A stretch of 38,429 bases of DNA from Anaerolineales bacterium (GTDB taxonomy: Bacteria; Chloroflexota; Anaerolineae; Anaerolineales; Villigracilaceae), in contig JAJTXU010000015.1 in NCBI GenBank assembly GCA_021462845.1, forward strand, positions 1-38,429, given 5' to 3'. Of the stretch, positions 1 to 8,200 are shown piece after piece (within the stretch, counting starts at the first letter, position 1; each line of letters starts with the position of its first letter). Both the position numbers and the translations under genes were made by a program. The notes beneath the pieces were generated by a model, which worked only from the letters and a program-made list of their open reading frames with translations, made no database searches and was not told the origin of the DNA.

Positions 1-1
1 A

Positions 2-478
2 TTCGCGCTCGCGCTCGCGGCAGTCTGGCTGATCTCGCAAGGCGACGGCGGATTCCACATCGGCAAACTCTCGGATTTGAAATTCCCGATCCTCGCCGGG
101 GTGGGGTTTGGCGCGTACTTCATCTTCATTCACAACGCCGCCAGCGACGCCAATGCCCTGTTGTGGCCCCTCATCCTCTCGCGCCTCGCCGGTACCCTTC
201 TCGTCCTCGCCATCGTCCTCGCGCGGCGCGAGTCGTTCCACGTCCCGCGCGATGCGTGGGGCGTGGTCGGCATCAACGCCGCGCTCGACCTCGGCGGAAA
301 TTTCTTTTTCATCCTCGCCAGCAAAGCCGGTAGGTTAGACATCGCCTCGATTTTGAGTTCGCTTTACCCAGGCGCGACAGTTATCCTCGCGTGGCTGATC
401 CTCAAGGAACGTATTTCTCACAAACAAGTCATTGGCATCGCGCTTGCGTTTGCCGCGATCTATCTGTTTACGATCTAA
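2..478 (+). CDS. EamA/DMT-type transporter, C-terminal part
   Basis: The reading frame is open from base 2, so the gene begins left of the window and only about 158 C-terminal residues are seen; an internal TTG at 77 is not a convincing start. The protein is strongly hydrophobic, with about five membrane segments. Near the end, the block LSSLYPGATVILAW followed by LKERIS and a final hydrophobic helix matches the close of an EamA domain in drug/metabolite transporters, inner-membrane exporters or importers of small metabolites. The substrate cannot be told. It is convergent with the next gene, with a hairpin between them. Confidence 0.85.
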   Translation, partial: FALALAAVWLISQGDGGFHIGKLSDLKFPILAGVGFGAYFIFIHNAASDANALLWPLILSRLAGTLLVLAIVLARRESFHVPRDAWGVVGINAALDLGGNFFFILASKAGRLDIASILSSLYPGATVILAWLILKERISHKQVIGIALAFAAIYLFTI

Positions 479-710
479 CCTTACAGCGCAAAGTCAGGAA
501 TGACGCTATATCTTACGCCCCAACCATCCGCGAATCCTTCGACAGGCTCAGGACAAGTTTTTCACGAAGAAACGAATTGGCGCCGTCCATTCGAGCATTC
601 GCGGCTTTTATTCGTGGACGGTTTGCCAGCGTAACAATCAACCTTGCGTTGTAATACTAAGCCATCTCGCAAAAATATGTACGCGTGTAGAGCAGATACT
701 TTAACGCGCC

Positions 711-742
711 GTCGGCGTTAGAGAACGCCGACTACACTTTTT
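711..742. terminator. Hairpin with T-run between convergent genes
   Basis: A perfect 9-bp inverted repeat (GTCGGCGTT, loop AGAG, AACGCCGAC, 711-732) is followed by TACACTTTTTT. It lies between the plus-strand transporter ending at 478 and the minus-strand gene ending at 778. A second ACTACACTTTTT without a full stem follows at about 757-769. This reads as an intrinsic terminator for plus-strand transcription. The rest of 479-777 holds no gene; 536-558 carries a piece resembling the TCGACAGGCTCAGGACA-type repeats common in such genomes. Confidence 0.55.
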
Positions 743-777
743 TCAAGAGAATGACGACTACACTTTTTCAAGCCCGG

Positions 778-1575
778 TCATTTTTTCCCTTTGCACGCAG
801 ACAAATACGGGTCGCGTCCCGGGAAGACAACCACCGTGCATGAAAAACGATATCCATCCTCATACTCGGCTGTGACGTCAAACCCCTCGGTTGAGTTGGT
901 CGATGGAGTTTCATATAATTTGTAGTTGGCGTTCAGGTGATTGTCAAACCCAGCCACCTGACGCAACGCGTTATCTTCATGATCTGACGCGATTTGGATC
1001 ATTCCATCCAAAAAGTGGACAGCCTCCACCGCGCGCGGAGGCATCCGCATGAACCATCCGCCCGCCGCGCTGCATGCGAATGTTGCAACTACAAGTAAAG
1101 CGCCCTTCAACATCGCGAAACGCCCCAGACGCGCGCGCGCATACTTTTCGGTCAACCAGCGGAGAGCCCACGCGAGCGGCAGGGCAAGCGCCGCCACCGG
1201 CACGAGGGTGAACGCCAGCGCGATGACCTTCATGCCCGCGGTCGCCTCGCTGGATTGCAACAACGATCCGACCAAGACGATCGAGCTTGTCGCAAGCGCT
1301 CCGTACGCCAACCCGCGCCAGGTTTCAACAGCCCAACACGTCACAAAACCGACAACGGTCAACACCGCGCTAACGATCAGCCCGTAGGTGAAAAGAAAAT
1401 CAAATTCGAACCCAAGCGATAGATCGCGATGCAAAAGCAAATCCACCCCTGACGCGGCAACGGCAAACGCCATACCGGCAACCAGCCCGAACAGGGCGCC
1501 GATCCGCGCATGTTTCATCTTTGATTCGCGCGTGTTTTCGATTTCGCCATCCAGCGAAAGCCCAAAAGCCTTCAT
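778..1575 (-). CDS. Hypothetical five-helix membrane protein with soluble C-terminus
   Basis: 265 residues. The ATG at 1575 is preceded by AGGAG five bases upstream, a clear ribosome binding site, so this start is preferred over the internal Met about 20 residues later. About five hydrophobic segments fill residues ~25-180. They are followed by a polar domain of about 85 residues containing two Cys (YRFSCTVVVF and YLSACKGKK). It is a single gene, separated from the glycan operon by the methyltransferase remnant. I do not recognise the family; an envelope location is inferred from the helices only. Confidence 0.7.
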   Translation of the reverse strand: MKAFGLSLDGEIENTRESKMKHARIGALFGLVAGMAFAVAASGVDLLLHRDLSLGFEFDFLFTYGLIVSAVLTVVGFVTCWAVETWRGLAYGALATSSIVLVGSLLQSSEATAGMKVIALAFTLVPVAALALPLAWALRWLTEKYARARLGRFAMLKGALLVVATFACSAAGGWFMRMPPRAVEAVHFLDGMIQIASDHEDNALRQVAGFDNHLNANYKLYETPSTNSTEGFDVTAEYEDGYRFSCTVVVFPGRDPYLSACKGKK

Positions 1576-1650
1576 GTACTCTCCTGAAAATTTTCGGTAA
1601 TTCTCTCACAATTCCAGCCTTTCTTCCATGCTCATAATAAAAATGTAGAA

Positions 1651-1770
1651 TCATTCCGATAGGGATGACTGTCCCCGCGTTTGGTTCGGATGATCTTCCG
1701 CGAAGGCGTCGTATTTTTCCGCGGTGCGCGAAAAGGCTTCGGCGATGGTTTCGAACGCGCCATCGCTCAT
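1651..1770 (-). pseudogene. Truncated class I methyltransferase (N-terminal fragment)
   Basis: An ATG at 1770 overlaps the stop of the radical SAM gene as ATGA and has GAGGAG upstream, so translation is coupled as in an intact operon. The 39-residue product begins with AFSRTAEKYDAFAEDHPN, typical of the N-terminus of SAM-dependent methyltransferases, but soon after HPNQTR it leaves the family and stops. The SAM-binding motif and the rest of the domain are absent downstream. It therefore looks like the surviving 5' end of a methyltransferase gene that once closed this operon. Confidence 0.6.
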
Positions 1771-3167
1771 AAATAACTCCTCAACTTCGCTTCGCTTCGC
1801 AAAAGCCCTGCAAGGTTGCGCGGAATGTTGACCAGCCCGCGCAGGGACGGCTGGCGCAGAGCCTTCCACGCGCGGAACTCGTAATGTACAAGCCCATGCA
1901 ACACGCGATAAAACTCCGTTGGGAATGGACCGCGATAGAGCATCGCCAGATCTTCCGAGTCGACCCAGTTTTGTTTTTCGCCCAACTCCAATTTCACGCG
2001 CTCGTAGAATTTCGTGCCGGGCAGAGGATACGACACCGAAATGCCGATGTCATCGGGTGAACATTCGCGCACCATCTTCAAAGTCTTTTGCACATCGTCC
2101 CACGTTTCGCCGGGGTAGCCGAACTGCAAGAAGAATCCAACCTCGATCCCATTCGCTTTCAACAAACGCGCGGCGTTGTAAATCTCATCCACCGTGTCGC
2201 CCTTGTCCATCGCGTCGAGAATTTTTTGCGAACCCGACTCTGCGCCAAGCCATACCGTTTTGCATCCTGCCTTCGCCAGCGCAGGCGCGGTCTTCTCGTT
2301 GACCAAGTCCGCGCGCTGTAAACATTTGAACGGAATGGCTGCGTTGGCTTCGATCACCATGTCGACGAATTTTTCGATCCACTTCGGCTTCAATCCCAAA
2401 ATATCATCCGCGAACCAGATGTGATCGGGCGCGAACGTTTCCTTGATCCATTTCATCTCGGCAACCACATTCTCCGGCGAGCGCGAGTTGTAACGCTGAC
2501 CCCAGATCGGTTTGGCGCACCAATTGCAGTGATATGGACAGCCGCGCGTGGTGACTATGTTCATCGAAAAATATCCGTGATGTTTCATCCACAGGCTTCG
2601 ATATTTTTCGATGTCGACCAAATCCCACGCAGGAAATGGGAGTTTGTCCAAATTCGTAATATCCGGACGACGCGAAACTTGTAACGTGTAACTTGAAGCA
2701 ACGCCAACAATCTGCCCCGTATCTTTTCCAGCCGACAGTTGATCCAGCAACTCGACCAACGTCTCCTCCCCTTCGCCGAGGATGCAGTAGTCTGCGCCAT
2801 TGGCAAGATACTCTTTGAAGTGATCGGTCGCGTCCGCGCCGCAGAGGATGACGACGCATCCGCGCGACTTTGCCATGCCGATCATGTTGAACGCGGCTTC
2901 GCGCATCCGCAAGAGGCACATCTTGGAGAGGTAATTGAAGTTATCTTCGTAAATGATCGCATAGCGTGGCTTGTGTTGATCGAGCGCGAGCGCCCACTCC
3001 TCCTCCGACTCGGCGAGCATGGCGTCGAACAGCGCGACTTCGTATCCGTGCTGGCGGAGCCAACTCGCGGTGTACAACGTGCCCAACGGCGGATAGGGTT
3101 GCATCGCTTCCCACAGTTTCGGGTCGAAGCGCAGGTAGTAGGATTGACCGAGGAGGATTTGGGTCAT
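1767..3167 (-). CDS. B12-binding-domain radical SAM protein
   Basis: 466 residues. The N-terminal ~150 residues form a cobalamin-binding-like domain (PPLGTLYTASWLRQHG near 27-41; GADYCILGEGEETL near 125-138). The radical SAM core follows, with the [4Fe-4S] ligands C210, C214 and C217 in TTRGCPYHCNWC. Such proteins use a 4Fe-4S cluster and SAM, often with cobalamin, for radical methylation or rearrangement; the substrate is unknown. The gene lies in a minus-strand operon with a glycosyltransferase and an O-antigen ligase, and overlaps the following methyltransferase fragment by four bases, which suggests modification of a glycan or lipid carrier (inference). Its start follows a repeat fragment and has only a weak ribosome binding site. 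Confidence 0.85.
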   Translation of the reverse strand: MTQILLGQSYYLRFDPKLWEAMQPYPPLGTLYTASWLRQHGYEVALFDAMLAESEEEWALALDQHKPRYAIIYEDNFNYLSKMCLLRMREAAFNMIGMAKSRGCVVILCGADATDHFKEYLANGADYCILGEGEETLVELLDQLSAGKDTGQIVGVASSYTLQVSRRPDITNLDKLPFPAWDLVDIEKYRSLWMKHHGYFSMNIVTTRGCPYHCNWCAKPIWGQRYNSRSPENVVAEMKWIKETFAPDHIWFADDILGLKPKWIEKFVDMVIEANAAIPFKCLQRADLVNEKTAPALAKAGCKTVWLGAESGSQKILDAMDKGDTVDEIYNAARLLKANGIEVGFFLQFGYPGETWDDVQKTLKMVRECSPDDIGISVSYPLPGTKFYERVKLELGEKQNWVDSEDLAMLYRGPFPTEFYRVLHGLVHYEFRAWKALRQPSLRGLVNIPRNLAGLLRSEAKLRSYL

Positions 3168-3173
3168 TTCTTA

Positions 3174-3203
3174 GCCACGAATTACACGGATTTACACGAA
3201 TTC
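3174..3203. repeat. Short GAATTCGTGTAA-type repeat fragment
   Basis: The block read on the minus strand contains GAATTCGTGTAAATCCGTG and then AATTCGTGGCTA, a degenerate member of the 'ccgcgaattacgcgaat' family seen again at 27820-27925 and 36595-36711. It supplies the last codons (Glu-Phe-Val-stop) of the nucleotidyltransferase gene that ends at 3192 and fills the gap to the radical SAM start. Confidence 0.55.
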
Positions 3204-4130
3204 TCTAATTCTCTCTTTGCTCGTTTCATGTTGTCGAGTGAGAGCATTCAGTTTCTCTTGAAATAGTTCATGAGTCCATTTTCGATGATGATGGAAGTTT
3301 CCCTGACAAACTTCGGCGGTGAAGATGGTCTCTTCGCCGAAGCCGGGTTGATTGGAGAAGCGGGCGATCTTGCGGGTCATTTCCCATGATTCAAAGTAGT
3401 CTCCGAGTTTGCCGCGAAGGGGAAATTCAAAAAAACGTTTAATTGTAGTAGCGACTCCGCGAAGCGCCCCTCTGGGGTCAGTCGCTGTTTTGGCGCGACT
3501 ATCGCAAAGTGAACTTTGCGGTACGAATTCCGCAACCCAAGAGTTAGCCTGCATAACATCTCGATACACATCCATTCCTGAAATTGGGATCATCTGAATC
3601 AACTCACGCGCGGAATACAAATCGTGCAGGGGCCATTCTAGCGCGGATTCGGAGACGATGAGATTCGGGCAAATGATGTGACCGAACAGGCGAACCATGC
3701 GATTGAACAGCAAAGCAAACGCGCGCGCTGTCCACACGCGACCTTTGGCGGCGACGAGCATGTAATCGAAGTCCGCGTTGTTGGAAATGTTCAACACGGC
3801 GAGGGATCCCGTCAACGCGACCATGCGGACGAAGGGGAGAGAGTCGAGGATCCGTCCGTAGCGCAGGGCAATGGGCAATAATTTTTTGGAACGCGCCTCG
3901 CGTTCTTTACGGATGTCAACGATCTCATCGCGCCCTGTTAGAAAATAAAAACCATCGCGATAGTTCACTTGCGCGTTGGACTCGTTCAACGCGGTTTTCA
4001 ATTCATCCGCTTCGGCGCGGATGGGCAGATAGCGATGCAACTCGTCAAAGCGCAAGGGATGGTCGAAGATGTCGGAGTAGGCGAGGGCTTCGAGGATGGC
4101 GCGGGCGAGGGAGATGGAGGCTGAGGACAT
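3192..4130 (-). CDS. Nucleotidyltransferase-fold protein with winged-helix-like N-terminus
   Basis: 312 residues. Residues ~8-70 resemble a winged-helix domain. A central segment reads ALTGSLAVLNISNNADFDYML, with the Gly-Ser and Asp-x-Asp pattern of the nucleotidyltransferase (Pol-beta-like) fold. The substrate is unknown. The gene lies 11 bases after the family 2 glycosyltransferase in the same operon. A repeat-derived peptide (RAKTATDPRGALRG region, bases 3445-3524) interrupts the C-terminal half in frame, and the last codons also come from a repeat. No strong ribosome binding site precedes the ATG. It may act in carrier activation or regulation of the glycan pathway, but this is only inferred from position. 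Confidence 0.65.
   Translation of the reverse strand: MSSASISLARAILEALAYSDIFDHPLRFDELHRYLPIRAEADELKTALNESNAQVNYRDGFYFLTGRDEIVDIRKEREARSKKLLPIALRYGRILDSLPFVRMVALTGSLAVLNISNNADFDYMLVAAKGRVWTARAFALLFNRMVRLFGHIICPNLIVSESALEWPLHDLYSARELIQMIPISGMDVYRDVMQANSWVAEFVPQSSLCDSRAKTATDPRGALRGVATTIKRFFEFPLRGKLGDYFESWEMTRKIARFSNQPGFGEETIFTAEVCQGNFHHHRKWTHELFQEKLNALTRQHETSKERIREFV
3445..3524. repeat. Palindromic repeat inserted in frame within the nucleotidyltransferase gene
   Basis: The 80-bp block contains three nested or adjacent inverted repeats: GCGACT...AGTCGC (3451-3485) enclosing CCCC-TCT-GGGG (3467-3477), then CGCAAAGT-GA-ACTTTGCG (3503-3520). It adds roughly 26 residues to the protein without breaking the frame. 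No second copy was found in this window, so repeat status rests on its structure. Confidence 0.55.
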
Positions 4131-4141
4131 GAGAAAGCCGC

Positions 4142-5647
4142 CTAGGGTGAATCAGCCGTCAATGGGCGAGGGAAGCGTCTTTGAATCGCTTGAAGGATCG
4201 TCAAGCCGGAGTTGAAGAAGAGTCCAGCCGCGAAGATCGCCGCGTATAACGCGATCAGCCAGTTTGAATTTTGAATCGCCAGCCAGACCGTCCACAGATT
4301 GAAGAGCGCGAGAACCATTTCGAATGGCACGAGCAAATCCATTTTGACGTAATAACGATTGGATGTCCAGTTTTGCGCGCGGGCGGTGATGCCGTATTTC
4401 GGCGTGCGTTCGAACGCGCCCCTGCGCCCCGCCCACACTTGCCACGCGGCGCGAAGCGTGTTGAGCATCAGCCCTGCGCCGAGCGCGGCGAGCGTGACCA
4501 TGTATGGCAGAATTGCGAACCAACGTTTGTGCAGTGATTTTTGCGCGACGGCGACCAACGCGATCGGCGCGAGCGCGGTGAAATTGAAGACGACCGCGAT
4601 GCCGAAGAGACTGATCAAGCCCGGATATCGTTCTGAAATTGCGACGACCAACGGATATAAAAACACGCACGCGAATAACAATAAATGAATCAAATAGCCC
4701 GTGAGGTGCAGGCTCGCTTGAATCTTTCGCGCGAGAGTCGCATCGGACTTCCAGATGACAGGGATATAACGAATCGCGCAATCGAATCCGCCATGCGCCC
4801 AACGATGTTGCTGGCGGCGAAATGCAGTGAAGCTCACAGGCAATTCAGAAGGCACTTCAACTTCGCCCGCATACCGCGCGCGCCAGCCGCGCAAATACGC
4901 GCGATACGAAAGATCGAGGTCTTCGGTGAGAGTCTCGGCTTTCCATCCGCCCGAATCAACGATCGCCGTTTTGCGCCACACGCCCGCCGTGCCGTTGAAG
5001 TTAAACCACAAGCCCAGTTGCGAACGCGCGAGTTGCTCCACCGCAAAATGCGCGTCGAGCGAAAGCGATTGCAAAAAGGTCAGCAGCGAATAACTTCCGT
5101 TCAAATGCCCCCAACGCCCTTGCACGAACGCGATGTTATCTTCATCGAAGTATGGAAGAATTTTTTTAAGAAAATCTGGATTGGGAACAAAGTCCGCATC
5201 GAAGACGGCGATGAACTCGCCCTTCGCCGTTTTCAATCCATCAGCCAATGCGCCCGCTTTGAATCCTTGACGGTCGGCGCGATGCAGATGCTGGATGTCA
5301 ATTCCTCTCGCTTGGATGCGACCCACGATTCTCTCGACGAGTGAAACTGTCTCGTCTGTGGAATCATCCAACACCTGGATTTGGAATCGGCCGCGCGGAT
5401 ACTCGAGCGCGGCGGCGGCTTCGATCAACCGTTCGGCGACGTACAATTCGTTGTAGATCGGCAATTGAATGGTAACGAACGGCAACGATTCCACATTGAG
5501 CGGCAAAGGTTTGGACGCAAGCGCGTCGCGTTTTTTCCACGCGTGATAGGAAAGGTACAAAAAGTTCAAGCCGTAGATGAAGAGGGTGGTGACGACGAGA
5601 AAGTAGATTATGGTGACGGGGATGAAGAGAGTGTCGAGGAGGGTCAT
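4142..5647 (-). CDS. Processive family 2 glycosyltransferase (cellulose synthase-like)
   Basis: 501 residues. One membrane helix at ~8-33 is followed by a GT-A catalytic domain with all processive-enzyme motifs: DDSTD (94-98), DAD (150-152), TED (241-243) and QQHRW (279-283). Three or more C-terminal helices then form the membrane channel region. The family polymerises or transfers beta-linked sugars from nucleotide-sugars at the inner face of the membrane. The start overlaps the O-antigen ligase stop as ATGA, so translation is coupled. The GGGAG ribosome binding site seems to come from the palindromic repeat at 5657-5690. Product identity (mannan, glucan or lipid-linked sugar) cannot be told. 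Confidence 0.9.
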   Translation of the reverse strand: MTLLDTLFIPVTIIYFLVVTTLFIYGLNFLYLSYHAWKKRDALASKPLPLNVESLPFVTIQLPIYNELYVAERLIEAAAALEYPRGRFQIQVLDDSTDETVSLVERIVGRIQARGIDIQHLHRADRQGFKAGALADGLKTAKGEFIAVFDADFVPNPDFLKKILPYFDEDNIAFVQGRWGHLNGSYSLLTFLQSLSLDAHFAVEQLARSQLGLWFNFNGTAGVWRKTAIVDSGGWKAETLTEDLDLSYRAYLRGWRARYAGEVEVPSELPVSFTAFRRQQHRWAHGGFDCAIRYIPVIWKSDATLARKIQASLHLTGYLIHLLLFACVFLYPLVVAISERYPGLISLFGIAVVFNFTALAPIALVAVAQKSLHKRWFAILPYMVTLAALGAGLMLNTLRAAWQVWAGRRGAFERTPKYGITARAQNWTSNRYYVKMDLLVPFEMVLALFNLWTVWLAIQNSNWLIALYAAIFAAGLFFNSGLTILQAIQRRFPRPLTADSP

Positions 5648-7029
5648 GATTTCTCCCTCACCCCCAGCCCCTCTCCCGCTGGGAGAGGGGAGTCAATTGC
5701 GGTAGCAACCAATCCCCACGCCAGCCATTGCCAGATTCGGCCGGGGGTGGAGAACCAGGTGTAGTAATCGAAGAAGCCGACGAGGGTGACGGCGAGCAAT
5801 AGTCCCATCGCGCCGATGACATAGGGATTCGCGCGGAGGTCAGCGCGGCGGGAGAATGTCACCCAGGGCAATATCATCAACAGAAAATAAAAGATCGCGC
5901 CGAACATGCCGGTTTCCAGCCCAACGGTCAGCAACGTGAAATGAGGCGGCTGGTAGTTGTATGTTTCGGGAAGTTGGGGGACTTCATCTCGTAATGCAAG
6001 CGGCGAAGCGGACATGCCGACTCCGGTCAATGGGTGTTTGGAAAAAATATGATTGGCAGATTCGATGAGGAACAACCGTTCCTGCACTGCTCCGCGCTCG
6101 GAGCGAACCGCCTCGAACGACCCGCCAGCATTGAAGCGCGCGCCGAAATAGTTTGAATTCCTCACGATGAACGGAAGCAAAACAATTGCTGTGCAAATGA
6201 AAAGCAACGCAAGGGATTTGAGAAATGCCCATCCGCGCGCCTTCGCTTCAAACCAGACGATGAAAATTGATCCTGCCAAAAATGCCAGCCACGCCGAGCG
6301 GGAGAAGGTCATGAGTAACGCGAGGCACATCAAAACAAAAGCAAAACCGAGAATTAGAGAATTCTTTCGTCCGCCGCGCAGATAAACGATCAACAGGATG
6401 AGGAGGCTGAAGGCGAGACATCCGCCCAAAATGTTGGGATGATCGGAAAGCCCATAAGCGCGGAGGATGCGCGTCGCCCCATCCGAAACAATGCTCACGC
6501 CCGACCAGGCTGGGTCGAGCAGATATTCTCCGATGGCTTGCAATCCCAACGAGCGTTGAAGAATGGATTGTGGAATTGCGATCACCGCTTGCAACGCGCC
6601 TTGCAGTCCCACCGCGAGAGCGATGCTAAAAACCGAAAATTGTTCATTGACGATAAAGAGATAGAAAAGAAAAAGCAGGCACAAGCGGATAGCATGATAA
6701 AGGGAGAGCGCGCTGTCCGCGCTTGAAGCAACTGAAATCAGGGCGGAGGCGGTCAATCCCGCGAGCGGAATCCAGACGAAAGCCGGTCCGAGTCGAAATG
6801 GTTTGGGATTGAATCGCCTTGCGAATCCCCATGCGATCAACATAACAAGCAACGCGATGTCGGGCAGAAAGAGGAGGAAATCGGTGTAGTCGCTGTAGAT
6901 CGCTTCGCGTGGACGCGACTGCAACAGGGTTCGTAAGCGAACGGGGGCAAGGATGAGCGTTGCGTAAAACGCGCTTCGCGCAAGTCTCTCTGTCCAATGC
7001 GATGAAGAGTGCGGGGATTTAGAAGCCAT
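5644..7029 (-). CDS. O-antigen ligase/polymerase-like membrane protein (Wzy/WaaL family)
   Basis: 461 residues with about ten hydrophobic segments. A large loop near residues 310-380 contains HPLTGVGMSASPL and later PPHFTLLTVGLETGMFG, matching the periplasmic loop (H...G.G, PH) of the O-antigen ligase Wzy_C family, which joins or polymerises lipid-linked glycans outside the inner membrane. It heads the minus-strand glycan operon. The last ~14 residues (SPLPAGEGLGVREK) are encoded by a palindromic repeat, so the natural C-terminus has been replaced or extended. A TATAAT lies 14 bases before the ATG and no ribosome binding site is visible, suggesting a very short leader. Confidence 0.85.
   Translation of the reverse strand: MASKSPHSSSHWTERLARSAFYATLILAPVRLRTLLQSRPREAIYSDYTDFLLFLPDIALLVMLIAWGFARRFNPKPFRLGPAFVWIPLAGLTASALISVASSADSALSLYHAIRLCLLFLFYLFIVNEQFSVFSIALAVGLQGALQAVIAIPQSILQRSLGLQAIGEYLLDPAWSGVSIVSDGATRILRAYGLSDHPNILGGCLAFSLLILLIVYLRGGRKNSLILGFAFVLMCLALLMTFSRSAWLAFLAGSIFIVWFEAKARGWAFLKSLALLFICTAIVLLPFIVRNSNYFGARFNAGGSFEAVRSERGAVQERLFLIESANHIFSKHPLTGVGMSASPLALRDEVPQLPETYNYQPPHFTLLTVGLETGMFGAIFYFLLMILPWVTFSRRADLRANPYVIGAMGLLLAVTLVGFFDYYTWFSTPGRIWQWLAWGLVATAIDSPLPAGEGLGVREKS
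5657..5690. repeat. CTCACCCC...CCCCTCTCCC palindromic repeat, copy 1
   Basis: The block contains CCCCTCTCCC-GCT-GGGAGAGGGG. A second copy with the same left flank lies at 29843-29875. This one encodes the C-terminus of the O-antigen ligase-like protein and lies directly before the overlapping glycosyltransferase start. Confidence 0.8.
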
Positions 7030-7043
7030 TTTTGGAAGGGGTT

Positions 7044-7051
7044 ATTATAAT
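7044..7051. promoter_or_regulatory. Divergent -10 promoter elements
   Basis: The short palindrome ATTATAAT gives a minus-strand TATAAT (7044-7049) and a plus-strand TATAAT (7046-7051) between the divergent glycan operon and the GT4 genes. The minus-strand element lies 14 bases from the ATG at 7029, implying a leader of about 8 bases. The plus-strand one would start near 7058, about 48 bases before the ATG at 7106. No convincing -35 boxes are visible. Confidence 0.4.
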
Positions 7052-7105
7052 TACGAATTGGACGTATCATGCCCGAATTTATCTTACCCACACAAACGGA
7101 CCATC

Positions 7106-8143
7106 ATGCCGCGTGACATCCTCGTCAACGGACGGTTTCTTGCGCGGCGTATCACGGGCAATGAACGATATGGCTGTGAAATTTTGCGTTGCTTCAAGAA
7201 TGGGTATCGCGTTGAGAAAACACAAGCGCAGGGAATATTGGGTCATGCGTGGGAGCAATTCATCCTGCCAACGAAGTTAAAGCGCGATTCTGTTCTGTGG
7301 TCGCCCGCGAACTCGGGCCCGCTTGCGATTCAGAATCAGGCTTTGACCATTCACGATCTGAGTCCGCTTGAACACCCTGAATGGTTCACAACAAGCTATT
7401 CATCGTGGTATCGTTTGTTCTTGCCCATGCTTGCCAAACGAGTCCGCCTCATTTTCACGCCTTCAGAATACGTGAGGCAAAAAGTGATAAAGAGGTTCGG
7501 GGTCGAGCATGTGATCGTCACACCCAATGGAGTGGAGATTGCTTCGTCGGGCTGCGCTTCGTCTTCGTTCGCCTATCGGCTCACTGCGCTCAGCGCGAGC
7601 CCTCCTCGCAATGACAGTAATTTCCCGCAGAAGTACATTTTATTCGTCGGCTCGATCCAACCGCGCAAGAATCTCGAGGGCTTGATGAGGGCATGGCATC
7701 AGATCAAAGACAAGTTCAAGGATACGTGGCTGATCGTTGCAGGAGAATGGGGACGCGTGTTTCGGTCGGTCAAGTTCTTTGCCGAGGAGCGAATCCGATT
7801 TTTGAATTATGTCGCGGACGAACATTTGCCGAGTTTGTACGCCAATGCGAAACTGTTCGTACTCCCTTCGTTCGATGAGGGCTTTGGCTTGCCTGCGCTG
7901 GAGGCGATGGCGCGCGGAACCCCGGTCATCGTTTCGGATGGCGGCGCGTTGCCTGAAACCGTCGGGGATGCGGGATTCATTTTCAGTTTAGAGGAGCCTG
8001 ATAGCCTTGCACAGGCAATCGAGAAATGTTTGAACGATGAAACTCTACGCGCGTCGCTTATCGAAAAAGGATTGGCACGAGCGAAAGATTTCTCATGGCA
8101 AAGCACGGCAGACTTGATCTGGAAGACATTGAATGAACTCTAA
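7106..8143 (+). CDS. GT4-family glycosyltransferase
   Basis: About 345 residues from the ATG at 7106. This start is chosen because the family's N-terminus begins with a VNGRFL...TG.ER pattern, present as VNGRFLARRITGNERYG; an in-frame TTG at 7058 would add an unrelated extension. The second Rossmann domain has LFVGSIQPRKN and the EX7E motif EGFGLPALE, the retaining GT-B glycosyltransferase signature that binds nucleotide-sugar. It transfers a sugar during glycan assembly at the cytoplasmic membrane face. A repeat-derived peptide (SSGCASSSFAYRL...PPRNDS, bases 7538-7617) is inserted just before the second domain, a plausible linker position. It is co-directional with the next GT4 gene. Confidence 0.88.
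   Translation: MPRDILVNGRFLARRITGNERYGCEILRCFKNGYRVEKTQAQGILGHAWEQFILPTKLKRDSVLWSPANSGPLAIQNQALTIHDLSPLEHPEWFTTSYSSWYRLFLPMLAKRVRLIFTPSEYVRQKVIKRFGVEHVIVTPNGVEIASSGCASSSFAYRLTALSASPPRNDSNFPQKYILFVGSIQPRKNLEGLMRAWHQIKDKFKDTWLIVAGEWGRVFRSVKFFAEERIRFLNYVADEHLPSLYANAKLFVLPSFDEGFGLPALEAMARGTPVIVSDGGALPETVGDAGFIFSLEEPDSLAQAIEKCLNDETLRASLIEKGLARAKDFSWQSTADLIWKTLNEL
7538..7617. repeat. GATTGCTTCGTCG...CCTCGCAATGACA repeat inside the glycosyltransferase gene
   Basis: The block begins GAGATTGCTTCGTCG and ends CCTCGCAATGACA, ends shared with the intergenic copies at 10293-10364 and 28525-28650. It is in frame within the GT4 gene and encodes a Ser/Ala-rich insert of about 26 residues. Confidence 0.75.
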
Positions 8144-8150
8144 TTTTCCC

Positions 8151-8199
8151 GGTGGTCGAGTAGTCCCGCGATGCTCGTCGCGGGACGTATCGAGACCAC
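8151..8199. repeat. GGTCGAGTAG...ATCGAGACC palindromic repeat
   Basis: Terminal GGTGGTCGAGTAG and CGTATCGAGACCAC frame a 9-bp hairpin (GTCCCGCGA-TGCTCG-TCGCGGGAC). It fills the gap between the two GT4 genes and runs almost to the ATG at 8201, leaving no obvious ribosome binding site for that gene. Related copies occur at 11892-12031 and 15922-16062. Confidence 0.8.
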
Positions 8200-8200
8200 A

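Noticed and set aside
3465-3485. Terminator inside the nucleotidyltransferase gene
   Set aside because: The hairpins there have no T-run and belong to an in-frame repeat; the coding frame continues on both sides.
8171-8200. Upstream ATG of the second GT4 gene
   Set aside because: It lies in the GGTCGAGTAG repeat; the family N-terminus begins at the ATG at 8201.
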